Assembly: GCA_003554685.1 (NCBI GenBank)
Contig: PWHA01000309.1
Location: forward strand, 1-7,543
Direction: 5' to 3'
DNA: 7,543 bases
Source of the DNA: Halanaerobiaceae bacterium
GTDB lineage: Bacteria > Bacillota > Halanaerobiia > Halanaerobiales > Halarsenatibacteraceae
Shown: one piece after another, positions 1-6,257 of the stretch
Layout of the letters: each line of letters opens with the position of its first letter
Numbering within the stretch: the stretch's first letter is position 1
The notes under the pieces: model-generated
Database searches by the model: none
What the model was told of the DNA's origin: nothing
Seen by the model: the letters and a program-made list of their open reading frames with translations, nothing else
Program-made: the position numbers and the translations under genes

Positions 1-236
1 AGGAACTGCAGCTCGAGATTTCCGACAGGGCCAAATCCATGATTGCCGAGCTGGGTTATGATCCCACCTACGGCGCTCGTCCTCTGGAGAGGGTGATCCA
101 GAATCAGATTAAGGACAAACTGGCTCTGACCATGCTGGAAAATGAAGTGGAAGAGGATACCCTGGTGAAAATAGATTATTCCGAGAGCGAAGGTGATTTT
201 GTGGTCAGCATGAGCCCGGGTGTTCCTGCGGCTTAA
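1..236 (+). CDS. clpB: ClpB-type AAA+ disaggregase, C-terminal end (partial)
   Basis: This is the last 77 codons of a gene that begins left of the window; the first complete codon is at base 3 and the TAA stop is at 234-236. ClpB is a cytosolic hexameric ATPase that, with DnaK, pulls aggregated proteins apart. The visible part is the small subdomain of the second AAA+ module. The stretch GYDPTYGARPLERVIQ contains the sensor-2 GAR motif (bases 72-80) typical of Clp/Hsp100 proteins, and the following helix and acidic strand fit the ClpB C-terminus. ClpC is the main alternative; YGARPL followed by RVIQ favours ClpB. The ATG at 39 is an internal Met, not a start. I see no convincing terminator between this stop and the next gene. 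Confidence 0.85.
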   Translation, partial: ELQLEISDRAKSMIAELGYDPTYGARPLERVIQNQIKDKLALTMLENEVEEDTLVKIDYSESEGDFVVSMSPGVPAA

Positions 237-300
237 AAGGCGACTGGAAGCAGGAATAAACTGAAAAAGTTTGTAAAATGATTAGGAGAGATTTTTTGAG

Positions 301-328
301 TTTGCAATATTTTTGGGTTTGCAATATT
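301..328 (+). repeat. Direct repeat TTTGCAATATT, two copies
   Basis: An 11-base unit, TTTGCAATATT, occurs at 301-311 and again at 318-328, a 17-base period, ending 7 bases before the ribosome site of the sugar kinase gene. The AATATT core is itself palindromic. Two identical copies this close to a start suggest a regulator site, but a chance AT-rich duplication cannot be excluded. I did not find a convincing -35/-10 pair nearby. Confidence 0.45.
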
Positions 329-347
329 GAGGTTTGAGGTGAAATTA

Positions 348-1355
348 ATGCCAAAAGTCATCACAATGGGGGAACTGCTGGTTGATTTCATTCCCTACGA
401 CAAAGACTGCAAACTAAAGGATGTGAAAAAGTTCAGCCGGGCAGCGGGCGGGGCACCGGCTAATGTGGCCGCCGCTCTGGCCCGGGTTAATGTTTCCAGC
501 GGTTTTATCGGCAAGGTGGGCAAAGATTCCTTTGGAGATTTTCTTGTTGAAGTTATGGCGGAACAGGGTGTTGATACCAGGGCCATTGTTAGGACTTCAG
601 CAGCCATGACAACACTGGCCTTTGTTTCTTTAACTGCTGAGGGAGAAAGAGATTTTGCCTTTTACCGCAGGCCGGGTGCTGATATGCTGCTGGAAAAGGA
701 CGATATTGATGTTGATTATTTAACAAGAGCTGATGTGTTTCATTTCGGGACAATATCTCTGACAGATGAACCGGTTCGCTCTACCACCTATTATCTACTG
801 GAGAAGGCCAGGGAAAGCGGCCTCTTTATCAGCTTTGATCCCAATATCAGGCCGCCCCTCTGGAATAATAATTTAAGCCGGCTGAAAGTGCAGTTTAATA
901 AATCCCTGCCCTATGCCGATCTGGTTAAGCTAAATCTGGAAGAACTTATTGAATTAAGTGACAGGAAAATTACTACCCGAGATCTTTCCCGGGCAAAGGA
1001 TAATAAAAATATAATCGCCAGCTTAAAACCGGCCTGTGATTCTTTATTGAAGAGGGGTCCTGCTTACTTAGTCATAACTGCCGGTAAGAAGGGTTCCTAT
1101 TTTTTTAGTGAAAATGAACAGCTTTATGTTTCGGCCCGGGAGATAGATGCTGTTGACACCACCGGGGCCGGGGATGCCTTTATGGCCGGGATGCTGGCTG
1201 AAATTATCGATCATATTTCCGGTGATACCATGGAGGATATTAACTGGGAGCAGGTTCTGGAGAAAGCCAATCTTTTTGGGGCAATTGCCAGCAGCCGTTA
1301 TGGGGCCATACCCTCACTTCCTACTCTGGAAGAACTAAAGTCCCCGCCGATTTAA
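348..1355 (+). CDS. PfkB-family carbohydrate kinase (fructokinase-like)
   Basis: A 335-residue cytosolic kinase of the ribokinase/PfkB family, which moves the gamma-phosphate of ATP to a sugar hydroxyl. The N-terminus (MGELLVDFIP, residues 7-16) and the first family signature around GGAPAN (34-39) match fructokinases of the ScrK type. FDPNIRPPLW (163-172) is a typical sugar-kinase strand. The second signature, DTTGAGDAF (from residue 270), supplies the anion hole and the catalytic base Asp276. Length is normal and nothing appears missing. The start is set at ATG 348 because GAGGTG (336-341) sits 6 bases upstream; a TTG at 327 in the same frame lies inside the direct repeat and has no ribosome site. 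2-keto-3-deoxygluconate kinase or another PfkB substrate is possible; the exact sugar cannot be read from sequence alone. No sugar transporter or hydrolase is adjacent to narrow it. Confidence 0.88.
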   Translation: MPKVITMGELLVDFIPYDKDCKLKDVKKFSRAAGGAPANVAAALARVNVSSGFIGKVGKDSFGDFLVEVMAEQGVDTRAIVRTSAAMTTLAFVSLTAEGERDFAFYRRPGADMLLEKDDIDVDYLTRADVFHFGTISLTDEPVRSTTYYLLEKARESGLFISFDPNIRPPLWNNNLSRLKVQFNKSLPYADLVKLNLEELIELSDRKITTRDLSRAKDNKNIIASLKPACDSLLKRGPAYLVITAGKKGSYFFSENEQLYVSAREIDAVDTTGAGDAFMAGMLAEIIDHISGDTMEDINWEQVLEKANLFGAIASSRYGAIPSLPTLEELKSPPI

Positions 1356-1557
1356 AGCAGCTATTCCGGCTCAGCAAATTGCCTGCTTATCCGGTCTCCG
1401 GGTTACACTATTTCAGCCGGGGGGAATAATGATGTTTTTTTAAGCATTTTGCCATTATCCTAATTGTCTTTCCTGAAGGTTTAATGCAGCCAGGTGATAA
1501 AAACAAATTAATTATCTCAGATGTAAAATAACGAAGCAGCTTAAATACAAACAGCAT
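1356..1557. other. Intergenic stretch with no recognised gene
   Basis: Between the sugar kinase stop and the terminator hairpin there are about 200 bases with no credible reading frame or ribosome site. CCGGCT (near 1366) and AGCCGG (near 1414) could pair over a long loop, so a structured 3' untranslated region or a small RNA ending at the 1558 hairpin is conceivable, but I see no promoter that would support a separate RNA gene. Confidence 0.4.
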
Positions 1558-1601
1558 GAGAAACTTTTATTTTGAGCGATAAAAGTTTCTCTTTTTATTT
1601 T
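1558..1601 (+). terminator. Rho-independent terminator, 13-bp perfect stem
   Basis: GAGAAACTTTTAT (1558-1570) pairs perfectly with ATAAAAGTTTCTC (1579-1591) around an 8-base loop and is followed by TTTTTATTTT (1592-1601). The stem is AT-rich but long. It lies about 200 bases after the sugar kinase stop and upstream of the AOR promoter, so it separates the two transcription units. Confidence 0.85.
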
Positions 1602-1677
1602 GATAGGTTCTGTCAAAGCTTCTGTCCGATTATGGGGCTGTAAAAGTTTAAGGCATGAAATGAAAAAATTTTAAAAT

Positions 1678-1701
1678 GTCTTAGTGCTTAGTGTCTTAGT
1701 G
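1678..1701 (+). repeat. CTTAGTG triplicated repeat upstream of AOR promoter
   Basis: The heptamer CTTAGTG occurs at 1680-1686, 1687-1693 and 1695-1701; the outer copies extend to GTCTTAGTG (1678-1686 and 1693-1701). The last copy ends 8 bases before the -35 box of the AOR promoter, a common place for an activator site. A slippage-derived microrepeat without function is equally possible. Confidence 0.5.
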
Positions 1702-1709
1702 TAAAAAAA

Positions 1710-1738
1710 TTGACTTGATATATAAACTTTAATATAAT
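1710..1738 (+). promoter_or_regulatory. Sigma-A promoter of the AOR operon
   Basis: TTGACT (-35, 1710-1715) and TATAAT (-10, 1733-1738) are separated by exactly 17 bases, one mismatch from consensus overall. Transcription would start near 1745, giving a leader of roughly 57 bases before the AOR start, too short for a known molybdenum/tungsten cofactor riboswitch. The strength suggests high expression of the AOR gene. Confidence 0.85.
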
Positions 1739-1801
1739 TAATTATAGATGATCAGTGTTTAACTATATCAGAAATCTGGAAAATTAAGAGGGGGACAGGA
1801 A

Positions 1802-3706
1802 ATGAAGGGAATAAACGGAAAAATACTTAAGGTTGATCTTAACAATCAGCAATATGAGATTGACGAAAAGGAGGATCAATTTTACCGTAAATATATTGGC
1901 GGACGGGGATTTGCCCTGTATTACATGCATAAGGAAATGGATCCAAAGGTTGATCCTCTTTCACCAGAAAACATGCTTGTATTTGCAGGCAGTATTCTGG
2001 TAGGTGCTCAGGGACCTGCTATTCCCAGGCTGACGGTCTGCGGCAAATCACCTCTGACCGGGAGCTTTGGGGAAAGTGAGGCCGGAGGTTTCTGGGCTCC
2101 CGAACTTAAAAAAGCCGGTTATGATGCTGTGGTGGTTACCGGCAGAGCAGAAAAACCTGTCTACCTCTGGATCAAGGATGGTGAGGTAGAGTTTAGAGAT
2201 GCCCAGCATCTCTGGGGAAAGGTTACCGGAGAGGTTCAGGAGTCCATCCGGGAGGAGCATGGGGACAAGCAAATTCATGTTGCTCAAATTGGTCCAGGTG
2301 GAGAGAATCTGGTTCGGTATGGCAACATAGTCAATAAACTTGGTCATTTCAACGGGCGCTGCGGACTGGGAGCGGTTATGGGTTCCAAGAACCTGAAAGC
2401 TATTGCTGTCAGGGGAACCGAAAACGTTGAACTGGCCGACAGAGAAAAGGTTTTGGAGTTAAACCGCTGGACTGCCAAAGAGGGCATGCAAACTTCTCAG
2501 GGTAAAAGGCTGCATAAATCAGGAACCTGGACCACAGTCAGATCTAATAATGAGGCCGGTGCTCTGCCGACCAGAAACTGGAATAAGGGTCAGTTTTCCG
2601 GAGTAGATAAGATTTCCGATGAAAGCTGGCAGGAAAGCATCGCCAAGGAAGGCCGGGGCTGTTTTGCCTGTCCGATTAGATGCAAAAGAGTGGTGGAAGT
2701 TGATAATGAAATAGAAGTTGACCCCGCCTATGGCGGCCCGGAGTATGAAACAGTTGGAGCCCTGGGTTCCACCCTGGAAATTGACAGCAAGGAGATTATT
2801 GCCAAAGCCAATGAATTATGCAACAAATATACCCTGGATACCATCTCCACCGGGATGACAATTGCCTTTGCCATGGAATGTTATGAAAATGGACTGCTGA
2901 CCCGGGAAGACTGTGATGGTCTGGAACTGAAATTTGGAAATGGAGAGGCAGCCTTAACTCTAATAGATAAGATAGCCCACCGGGAAGGGATAGGAGATTT
3001 ACTGGCAGAGGGAAGTAAGCGGGCAGCAGAAAAAATTGGTCAGGGAGCAGAAAAATATGTCCATCAGGTTAAAGGTCAGGAAGTACCGATGCATGATCCC
3101 CGGGTCAAAACCGGGGTGGGACTGCAGTATGCTCTGGCCAGCTACGGGGCTGACCATATGAAGGCTCCCCATGATACTGATTTTGTAAGTGAGGAAAAAC
3201 ACGGTTTCAAATCCCTGAAGTCCCTGGGACTGGATAAACCCGTTGATCCCCTGTCTCTGTCAGATGATAAGGTGAGGCTGTTTTATACTCTGGAAGTTTA
3301 CTGGACCCTGATTGATATCCTGGGCTGCTGCTGTTTCGGCTATGCTCCTGCTGGTCCTGTATCCCTGGAACAGCTACTGGAGCTGATTAAAGCGGTGACC
3401 GGGGAGCATATCAGCTTAAAGGAACTGATGGATGCAGCCGAACGGAGTATCGATATGGCCAGGGTCTTTAATAATAAAATCGGCCTGACCAGGGAAGATG
3501 ACAGGCTGACGGATAAGTTCTTTGAGGATTTTACTGATGGGCCTCTGAAAGGTACCGGGGGCATTGACCGGGAGGAATTTGAGCGGGCTGTTGAGCTCTA
3601 TTACCGGATGATGGGCTGGGACCCGCAGACCCTGGAACCTGAAAGAAGTAAACTGGCAAAAATGGGCATAACCTGGATCAGCAAGTATGAGGGTGAGGAT
3701 AGTTAA
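1802..3706 (+). CDS. aor: Aldehyde:ferredoxin oxidoreductase (tungstopterin AOR family)
   Basis: This 634-residue cytosolic enzyme belongs to the AOR family, which reversibly oxidises aldehydes to carboxylates using a bis-pterin tungsten (or molybdenum) centre and a [4Fe-4S] cluster, passing electrons to ferredoxin. The N-terminal pterin domain (about 4-205) has GGRGFALYY from residue 33 and RLTVCGKSPLTGSFGE from 76. Cluster ligands are Cys287, Cys290, Cys294 (CFACPIRC) and Cys510 in the second pterin motif DILGCC (505-510). The first pterin motif is NKYTLD (341-346), where the classical form is DxxGLD. GGPEYET (311-317) and His452 (YGADHMKAP) fit the active-site Glu and His of P. furiosus AOR. 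GAGGGGG (1788-1794) lies 7 bases before the ATG. Its stop overlaps the MoaD-like gene by one base. Residues alone do not tell AOR from other WOR-type subfamilies, so the substrate is open. Confidence 0.93.
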   Translation: MKGINGKILKVDLNNQQYEIDEKEDQFYRKYIGGRGFALYYMHKEMDPKVDPLSPENMLVFAGSILVGAQGPAIPRLTVCGKSPLTGSFGESEAGGFWAPELKKAGYDAVVVTGRAEKPVYLWIKDGEVEFRDAQHLWGKVTGEVQESIREEHGDKQIHVAQIGPGGENLVRYGNIVNKLGHFNGRCGLGAVMGSKNLKAIAVRGTENVELADREKVLELNRWTAKEGMQTSQGKRLHKSGTWTTVRSNNEAGALPTRNWNKGQFSGVDKISDESWQESIAKEGRGCFACPIRCKRVVEVDNEIEVDPAYGGPEYETVGALGSTLEIDSKEIIAKANELCNKYTLDTISTGMTIAFAMECYENGLLTREDCDGLELKFGNGEAALTLIDKIAHREGIGDLLAEGSKRAAEKIGQGAEKYVHQVKGQEVPMHDPRVKTGVGLQYALASYGADHMKAPHDTDFVSEEKHGFKSLKSLGLDKPVDPLSLSDDKVRLFYTLEVYWTLIDILGCCCFGYAPAGPVSLEQLLELIKAVTGEHISLKELMDAAERSIDMARVFNNKIGLTREDDRLTDKFFEDFTDGPLKGTGGIDREEFERAVELYYRMMGWDPQTLEPERSKLAKMGITWISKYEGEDS

Positions 3707-3945
3707 TGAAAGTTAAAGTGAGATTATTCGGCCACCTGAGAGAATATCGGCCGCAAAATAAAAAGGAGAGCGAAATAGAACTTGAGCCCGGCGGCAATAT
3801 TATTGATTTAGCCAGAAAACTGGGCATCCCCGAAGAGGAACTGTCCTTTAGCCTGATTCTGGTCAATGCCCGGCAAACTGATAGAAGAAAAGAATTGAAA
3901 GCAGGTGATGTTGTTAGCTTTGTCACACTGACGGAGGGAGGTTGA
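3706..3945 (+). CDS. MoaD/ThiS-like small sulfur-carrier protein
   Basis: A 79-residue ubiquitin-fold protein ending in Glu-Gly-Gly, the hallmark of MoaD/ThiS carriers whose C-terminal glycine is adenylated and turned into a thiocarboxylate. In MoaD this sulfur builds the dithiolene of molybdopterin or tungstopterin. The N-terminal strand MKVKVRLFGHLREY is MoaD-like rather than ThiS-like. The ATG shares its A with the AOR TAA stop (TAATG), and GAGGGTGAGG (3689-3698) lies 7 bases upstream, so the two are translationally coupled. That position argues for a carrier serving the AOR cofactor. No MoaE, MoeB or other maturation gene is in the window. A ThiS-like or other carrier role cannot be fully excluded. 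Confidence 0.85.
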   Translation: MKVKVRLFGHLREYRPQNKKESEIELEPGGNIIDLARKLGIPEEELSFSLILVNARQTDRRKELKAGDVVSFVTLTEGG

Positions 3946-4047
3946 TAGGCACTTCAGTGTTTTAAGATTTATGGTTTCACAATTTCTGGTATATGTCATA
4001 AAAGAGAATCAGAGGCTAAGCCAAAAGAAAAGTAACAATTATTGTTT

Positions 4048-4076
4048 TTGAAGACAGTAAAAATATATGGTATAAT
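4048..4076 (+). promoter_or_regulatory. Promoter of the ferredoxin pair, extended -10
   Basis: TTGAAG (-35, 4048-4053) is followed after 17 bases by TATAAT (-10, 4071-4076), with TGG directly before it forming an extended -10. The start of transcription would be near 4083, about 40 bases before the ferredoxin ATG. It gives the ferredoxins their own transcription unit, although no strong terminator is visible after the MoaD-like gene, so read-through from the AOR promoter is possible. Confidence 0.75.
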
Positions 4077-4122
4077 TAGCAAAGAATATTTGATAAATAA
4101 TACTGTAACAGGAGGTTATTAT

Positions 4123-4353
4123 ATGGCAGATCCTGAAGCAAAAGTGGCGGAAAATGTTGAGGGAGAATTTTACGTGGATGAGGAGTGCATTGCCTGTGCA
4201 CTCTGTGTGGATGAGGCTCCGTAAAACTTTGTCATGACTGACTCTGAGGACTATGCCTATGTCAACAAGCAGCCTGAGAATGAGGAAGAAAGGGAGCAGT
4301 GTCAGGAAGCTCTGGAATCCTGTCCGGTTGAAGCCATCGGAGACGATGGATAA
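4123..4353 (+). pseudogene. Single-cluster ferredoxin with in-frame TAA at codon 34
   Basis: The frame encodes a 76-codon acidic ferredoxin interrupted by TAA at 4222-4224. Before the stop it has Cys22, Cys25 and Cys28 (CIACALC) followed by VDEAP; after it come NFVMTDSEDYAYVNKQPE and ESCPVEAIGDDG, with the fourth ligand Cys67 and an extra Cys60. This is the layout of single [4Fe-4S] ferredoxins. The reading frame is set by a strong GGAGG (4111-4115), 7 bases before ATG 4123. Downstream codons show no decay, and both other frames hit stops within seven codons after the TAA, so the lesion is a one-base substitution (for example GAA, AAA or CAA to TAA) and not an indel. Without readthrough the product is a 33-residue peptide lacking the fourth ligand. 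A sequence error or a very recent mutation are the likeliest readings. Confidence 0.8.
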
Positions 4354-4377
4354 TAATTTATAAGGGGGCTAATTAGC

Positions 4378-4659
4378 ATGGCCGATAAGCGAGAAGTAGA
4401 TATTGCTAAAGCTTTTGGGAGAGAATTTGTCAAGGGCAATGTGCCTGAGATTAATGAACTTCGCTGTATGGCCTGCCGCAACTGTGTCAACCTCTGCAAA
4501 AAGCTTGGTCCCAATGTTTTGGAAATAGTTGATGGGGTTGCCAAAGTAGCCAGGCCGGAGGATTGTATCGGGGATGGAGCCTGCATGACAGCCTGCCCCA
4601 CCAGGGCGATCTTCATTATGAGCAGTCATGACCCGGAAGATCCCCCGGATGCTCCTTAA
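4378..4659 (+). CDS. Two-cluster ferredoxin with an Asp cluster ligand
   Basis: A 93-residue cytosolic electron carrier starting 24 bases after the interrupted ferredoxin frame, with AAGGGGG (4362-4368) 9 bases before its ATG. Motif one is CMACRNCVNLC (Cys30, 33, 36, 40); motif two is CIGDGACMTACP (Cys63, Asp66, Cys69, Cys73). In the usual crossed ligation, cluster I takes Cys30/33/36/73 and cluster II takes Cys63, Asp66, Cys69 and Cys40. Asp at the second ligand position resembles the CIGD motif of P. furiosus ferredoxin and usually favours easy [3Fe-4S]/[4Fe-4S] conversion. There is no Pro after Cys40, and the N-terminal 29 residues and the Asp/Pro-rich tail exceed a minimal clostridial ferredoxin (about 55 residues). 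The AOR just upstream is a plausible electron partner; this is inference from location. Confidence 0.88.
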   Translation: MADKREVDIAKAFGREFVKGNVPEINELRCMACRNCVNLCKKLGPNVLEIVDGVAKVARPEDCIGDGACMTACPTRAIFIMSSHDPEDPPDAP

Positions 4660-4702
4660 GAATTCTTTTCTGACATAACAGTTTAAGATGTTTTCTCAGT
4701 TG

Positions 4703-4735
4703 AAGTCCCGGTTTTTGCCGGGGCTTTTGCTGTTA
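4703..4735 (+). terminator. Rho-independent terminator after the ferredoxins
   Basis: AAGTCCCGG (4703-4711) pairs with CCGGGGCTT (4718-4726), one G-T wobble, around a 6-base loop TTTTTG, and continues into TTTTGCTGTT. It follows the second ferredoxin stop by about 45 bases and closes that transcription unit. Confidence 0.85.
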
Positions 4736-4970
4736 AAGAGAAAATATCAATAGAGGAAAAGAACGACAGATAAAGAATTTAGTATTAACCGGATAAAATT
4801 TGCAGAACAGGATTGAGAAAGTGATTCAGGAAATATTAGTACATAAACTCAGGAGGGATGTCCTGTTTAGAGATGTCCTGTTTTCGGTAACATAAAAATT
4901 TAAGCTGGTTAAAAAATATGTTAAAAAATTTTAGAAGTAGAAAAAGAATAAAAGGAGGCAGTAAACTACA
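4736..4970. other. AT-rich leader region before the M28 peptidase
   Basis: About 235 bases with no convincing gene. It contains the short direct repeat at 4857-4883 and a possible weak promoter, TTTAGA (4866-4871) with TAACAT (4888-4893) at 16 bases, each 4 of 6 to consensus. I would not rely on that promoter. The peptidase ribosome site is at the right end. Confidence 0.35.
4857..4883 (+). repeat. GATGTCCTGTTT direct repeat
   Basis: GATGTCCTGTTT occurs at 4857-4868 and 4872-4883, a 15-base period. The core TCCTGTT is complementary to AACAGGA at 4806-4812, so the upstream element could pair with either copy. This might be an operator or an RNA switch in the leader of the peptidase, or a simple local duplication. 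Confidence 0.4.
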
Positions 4971-6257
4971 ATGAGTGAAGAACTAATCACAGCAGAACGA
5001 GAAATTATTGCGGAAGCTCTGACATCCGACCAAGCCTATCAGCTTGTTAAGAGCCTGTGCCGAAAATTCGGTTCCCGTTTTGCCGGCAGCCAGGAAGAAA
5101 GAGAGGCAGCCCGGTTTCTGGCTGATAAAATGCGGGATTTTGGTCTGGAAGAAATTGAGCTCAGGCCCTTTGAATACCAGGGCTGGCAGAGGGGTTCAAC
5201 CGAGCTATTCTGGCTGGATCAGGAGGATAAGCCTCACCGGGTAGAATGTATTGGCCTGCCCTATTCCCCAGAAGGAAAGGTTGATGCAGAACTGATCGAT
5301 CTGGGGCTGGGGACGCCGGCTGAATTTTCTCTGGAAGAAGGGGAGATAGCAGGGAAGATAGTGCTGGTCAGTGCTGAGAGGCCGCTCTATGCCCGGGAGA
5401 ATATGCATCGGCGGGATAAATATCTCCGGGCGGTTGAAGCCGGGGCGGCAGGCTTTATCTGGATGCGGGGAGCTCCCGGCTATCTGGAAGAAACAGGAGG
5501 ACTGCCCCATGATGCCCCAATTCCGGCAGCTGGCATCTCCCGGGAAGCAGGCTTCAGGCTTCAGGAAAGGCTGGGGGAGGGAAAGCTCAGAGTAAGGCTG
5601 GCAGCTTCTCATCAGACAGCGCCCACCACTTCATATAATGTAATCGGAAGCCTGAAGGGCAGCAATCCAGAGAAGAAAAAGCTGATAGCCGGAGCCCACT
5701 ATGACGGGCATGATATTGCTGAAGGAGCTCTGGATAACGGGGCCGGTACGGCCGTGGTGATGGAAGCAGCCCGGCTGCTGGCTCAAAGGTCGGAGGTGCT
5801 GGAACGGTCAATTGATTTTGTGCTCTTCGGTGCCGAGGAGGTGGACCTGGTGGGTTCCAGCAGTTTTGTAGCAGAGCAGGCTGATCTGGAGAGCTATCAA
5901 TTTATGATTAATCTGGATGGCGCTCCCGGTCGTCCGGGCGGCAAACTGGGTATTGCTTTGCAGGGCTGGCCGGAACTGGTGCCTTTTTTTAAAAACATGG
6001 CAGCAGGAATGGGGCTTGAGAATCTGGCAGTGGGGGTTTCTCACAGTGCTCATTCTGACATGTATCCCTTTTCCGAAAAAAAGGTGCCCAGCGGTTATCT
6101 CAGCGCCCTGGAGGAGATGGCTACCGGCCGCAACTGGGGCCATACCAGAGCAGATACTCTGGACAAGCTGGAAGTCGAAAAGCTGCGGGAGGATGCCCTG
6201 CTGTTAAGCCGAATTTTACTGCGGGCTTCCAACAAAAAGGAGTGGCCGGTGGAATAA
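4971..6257 (+). CDS. M28-family zinc aminopeptidase with PA-like insert
   Basis: A 428-residue metallopeptidase of the M28 family, which removes N-terminal residues using two zinc ions. The expected residues are all present: His243 in AHYDGHD, the bridging Asp255 in ALDNGAG, the catalytic Glu289 and metal ligand Glu290 in FGAEEVDLVGS, Asp316 in INLDG, and His391 in GHTRADT. Residues about 95-215 form a protease-associated-type insert between the N-terminal part and the zinc domain. There is no signal peptide or membrane segment, so it probably acts in the cytosol on peptides; most characterised M28 members are exported, which makes this a point of note. AAGGAGG (4952-4958) precedes ATG 4971 by 12 bases, slightly long; no better start exists. 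It stands alone between a terminator and a convergent gene. The substrate is unknown. Confidence 0.9.
   Translation: MSEELITAEREIIAEALTSDQAYQLVKSLCRKFGSRFAGSQEEREAARFLADKMRDFGLEEIELRPFEYQGWQRGSTELFWLDQEDKPHRVECIGLPYSPEGKVDAELIDLGLGTPAEFSLEEGEIAGKIVLVSAERPLYARENMHRRDKYLRAVEAGAAGFIWMRGAPGYLEETGGLPHDAPIPAAGISREAGFRLQERLGEGKLRVRLAASHQTAPTTSYNVIGSLKGSNPEKKKLIAGAHYDGHDIAEGALDNGAGTAVVMEAARLLAQRSEVLERSIDFVLFGAEEVDLVGSSSFVAEQADLESYQFMINLDGAPGRPGGKLGIALQGWPELVPFFKNMAAGMGLENLAVGVSHSAHSDMYPFSEKKVPSGYLSALEEMATGRNWGHTRADTLDKLEVEKLREDALLLSRILLRASNKKEWPVE

Noticed and set aside
39..236. Stand-alone 65-residue gene starting at ATG 39
   Set aside because: The frame is open to the left edge and the upstream residues match the ClpB C-terminal domain, so this Met is internal.
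327..347. TTG start for the sugar kinase, adding seven residues
   Set aside because: It lies in the direct repeat with no ribosome site; ATG 348 has GAGGTG at the right distance and gives the normal family N-terminus.
1739..1801. Molybdenum/tungsten cofactor riboswitch before AOR
   Set aside because: The leader after the promoter is only about 57 bases and AT-rich, without the long paired structure such an RNA needs.
4042..4224. 60-residue gene starting at TTG 4042
   Set aside because: The added part runs through the promoter -35/-10 region; the ferredoxin start at 4123 has a perfect GGAGG.
4222..4224. Selenocysteine or pyrrolysine insertion, or reassigned UAA
   Set aside because: Those use UGA and UAG. 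UAA is the normal end of the ClpB, kinase, AOR and peptidase genes here, so a code change is excluded.
4213..4245. Programmed frameshift bypassing the ferredoxin stop
   Set aside because: The +1 frame meets TGA after TCA and the -1 frame meets TGA after GAC, and the family-like sequence continues in the original frame.
4858..4890. Ten-codon ORF (MSCLEMSCFR) behind AGGAGGG
   Set aside because: The ribosome site directly abuts the ATG, leaving 0-1 base spacing, and the second ATG is too far away; the peptide only reflects the direct repeat.
5205..5612. 135-residue minus-strand ORF inside the peptidase gene
   Set aside because: It has no ribosome site or family features and lies wholly opposite a well-supported coding frame.
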